A stretch of DNA of 64,000 bases from an uncultured Saccharospirillaceae bacterium (GTDB lineage Bacteria > Bacteroidota > Bacteroidia > Flavobacteriales_D > CAJJDF01), in the NCBI GenBank assembly GCA_950054195.1, contig CATLPG010000004.1:1-64000 (forward strand), read 5' to 3'. The translations under genes were made by a program, and so were the position numbers. Shown here in pieces: positions 63,113-64,000 of the stretch (its first letter is position 1; the number at the start of each line of letters is the position of its first letter). The notes beneath the pieces are model-generated. The model did not search any database, had not been told where the DNA came from, and worked only from the letters and a program-made list of their open reading frames with translations.

Positions 63113-64000
63113 TATTTTTTCTTAATTTTTTTTAATTGATTATCAATGTGTTTTATAAAGTCTTCTTCTATCTTAGACAATTCATTTGCCTGTTGATCTT
63201 TGTAATTATTGTATTCGGTATGTGCTTTATCTAATGCTTGCTTGTGGCTTATTTTTCCAGCATTATTTAAAATATCATTCCCTGTCATTTTTAGAAAATC
63301 ATCTAATCGCACTATCCAGTCTTTCATGTACATAGGTTTACGATTAAGCGCCTGTAGTTCGGCAATCTCTAAATAAGCAGTAACTATTCGGTTTAATACC
63401 TCTAACTCATCTTTGTCTAAATAGTTTTTAGCTACTTCCGTTTCTTTTTTTGTCGGTTTATTCCCTTTAAAAGCCATTAATCCTAGATTTGGTTTATTGG
63501 CATTAACTCTTTTGTAGATGATTTCTGCAGCCGTATGTCCATGCACAGCCCAGTGCATTTTATTTTGAATCGTTTTAAAGAAAAGAATAGATTCTTCAGC
63601 TTTACCATCATAATCAATACTTGTAGCATAAATGTCTAATACCTTTCTCCAAAATACTTTTTCAGAAGAGCGTATGTCACGAATACGTGCTAACAACTCA
63701 TCAAAGTAGTTACCTCCACCTGCTTCTTTAAGCAGGTCATCATTCATGGTAAAGCCTTTTACAATATACTCACGTAAACGAGCAGTTGCCCATTGTCTAA
63801 ATTTAGTACCTTGAAGACTTTTTACACGATAACCTACCGAAATGATTACATCTAGGTTATAGAAATTAGTGTCATATTGTTTCCCATCAGAAGCAGTTGT
63901 TCGGAAATTCCGAACAACTGAATTTTCATCCAACTCTCCTTCTTCGAAAATATTTTTAATATGCTCGCTAATGGTAGATTTTGCTTTACCAAAAAGATCT
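63112..64000 (-). CDS. RhuM-family protein, 5' end beyond the window
   Basis: The reading frame continues past the right edge, so the start is missing; the TTG at 63933 is internal. Visible motifs are KAKSTISEHIKNIFEEGELDENSVVRNF, FYNLDVIISVGYRVKSLQGTKFRQWATARLREYI, and VHGHTAAEIIYKRV. The RhuM family is common beside type I restriction genes. The N-terminal part resembles a KilA/Bro-type DNA-binding domain. Function is not established; a regulator of restriction genes is plausible. hsdR is not in the window and would lie further right if present. Confidence 0.85.
   Translation of the reverse strand, partial: DLFGKAKSTISEHIKNIFEEGELDENSVVRNFRTTASDGKQYDTNFYNLDVIISVGYRVKSLQGTKFRQWATARLREYIVKGFTMNDDLLKEAGGGNYFDELLARIRDIRSSEKVFWRKVLDIYATSIDYDGKAEESILFFKTIQNKMHWAVHGHTAAEIIYKRVNANKPNLGLMAFKGNKPTKKETEVAKNYLDKDELEVLNRIVTAYLEIAELQALNRKPMYMKDWIVRLDDFLKMTGNDILNNAGKISHKQALDKAHTEYNNYKDQQANELSKIEEDFIKHIDNQLKKIKKK

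Overview
The window is AT-rich bacterial DNA, almost certainly from a marine or aquatic member of the Bacteroidota, order Flavobacteriales (a Crocinitomicaceae- or Cryomorphaceae-like lineage is an inference). Signs are type B gliding/T9SS C-terminal sorting domains, a PorP/SprF protein, choice-of-anchor L and PKD adhesins, MenB (menaquinone), methylmalonyl-CoA mutase, weak Shine-Dalgarno signals, and Bacteroidota promoter boxes of the form TAnnTTTG. No rRNA, tRNA, CRISPR array or insertion sequence was found.

Layout. 1-6.1 kb (+): the end of an arginase/formimidoylglutamase gene, a membrane patatin-like lipase interrupted by one in-frame TAA, a DUF389 membrane protein, an SUI1/YciH-type factor, a DgkA-type kinase and a dGTPase. 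6.1-11.7 kb (-): two tandem giant PKD adhesins exported by the type IX system. 11.8-15.7 kb (+): methylmalonyl-CoA mutase and two alpha/beta hydrolases around a small membrane protein. 15.7-18.3 kb (-): a TPR/HTH regulator-like protein and a small exported protein. 18.5-21.4 kb (+): menB, a tsaC/sua5-type gene and cca. 21.4-28.5 kb (-): a cell-surface operon of glycine-rich T9SS cargo, PorP/SprF partner and OmpA/TPR/PD40 protein. 28.7-32.3 kb (-): sulfate activation (cysD, cysN) with an HTTM membrane protein. 32.3-36.3 kb: a repeat-bearing intergenic region with a hidden 40-residue Cys/Lys-rich ORF, an ABC-F ATPase, and a small accessory patch holding a putAbiC-like candidate defence protein. 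36.3-39.7 kb (-): ruvX, def, an SLC13 permease and cysC. 39.7-42.4 kb (+): an M42-type peptidase, an exported protein and an LpxL-type acyltransferase. 42.4-47.7 kb (-): a small lipoprotein and a 1.6-kilo-residue surface protein with about 14 Ig-like repeats. 47.8-55.5 kb: LuxC-like acyl-CoA reductase, ferredoxin, a cold-shock cluster (RhlE helicase, CspA, second CSD protein), a TPR protein, an outer membrane barrel and a sodium/solute symporter. 55.5-64 kb (-): a restriction/defence island (rhuM - hsdM - hsdS - unknown 134-aa protein - mcrB - mcrC) with a decayed Fic-like gene start at its left edge.

How genes work together. T9SS cargo sits beside its likely PorP/SprF and OmpA-family partners. 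CysD/CysN make APS and CysC converts it to PAPS, with the SLC13 protein a plausible sulfate importer. The helicase and cold-shock proteins form a cold-response unit driven by a promoter about 0.2 kb upstream. The right end combines a type I modification module with a type IV (McrBC) module in one co-directional run. No hsdR is visible, and the run continues past the right edge.

Most worth a second look: the split patatin gene, the 40-residue Cys/Lys-rich ORF upstream of cysD, a family of dispersed palindromic repeats (one copy carries a nested second palindrome and another is inserted in frame in hsdS), an EVE-like domain apparently inserted inside the McrB motor, and the unknown gene coupled to mcrB. 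I saw no clear-cut entirely new system.
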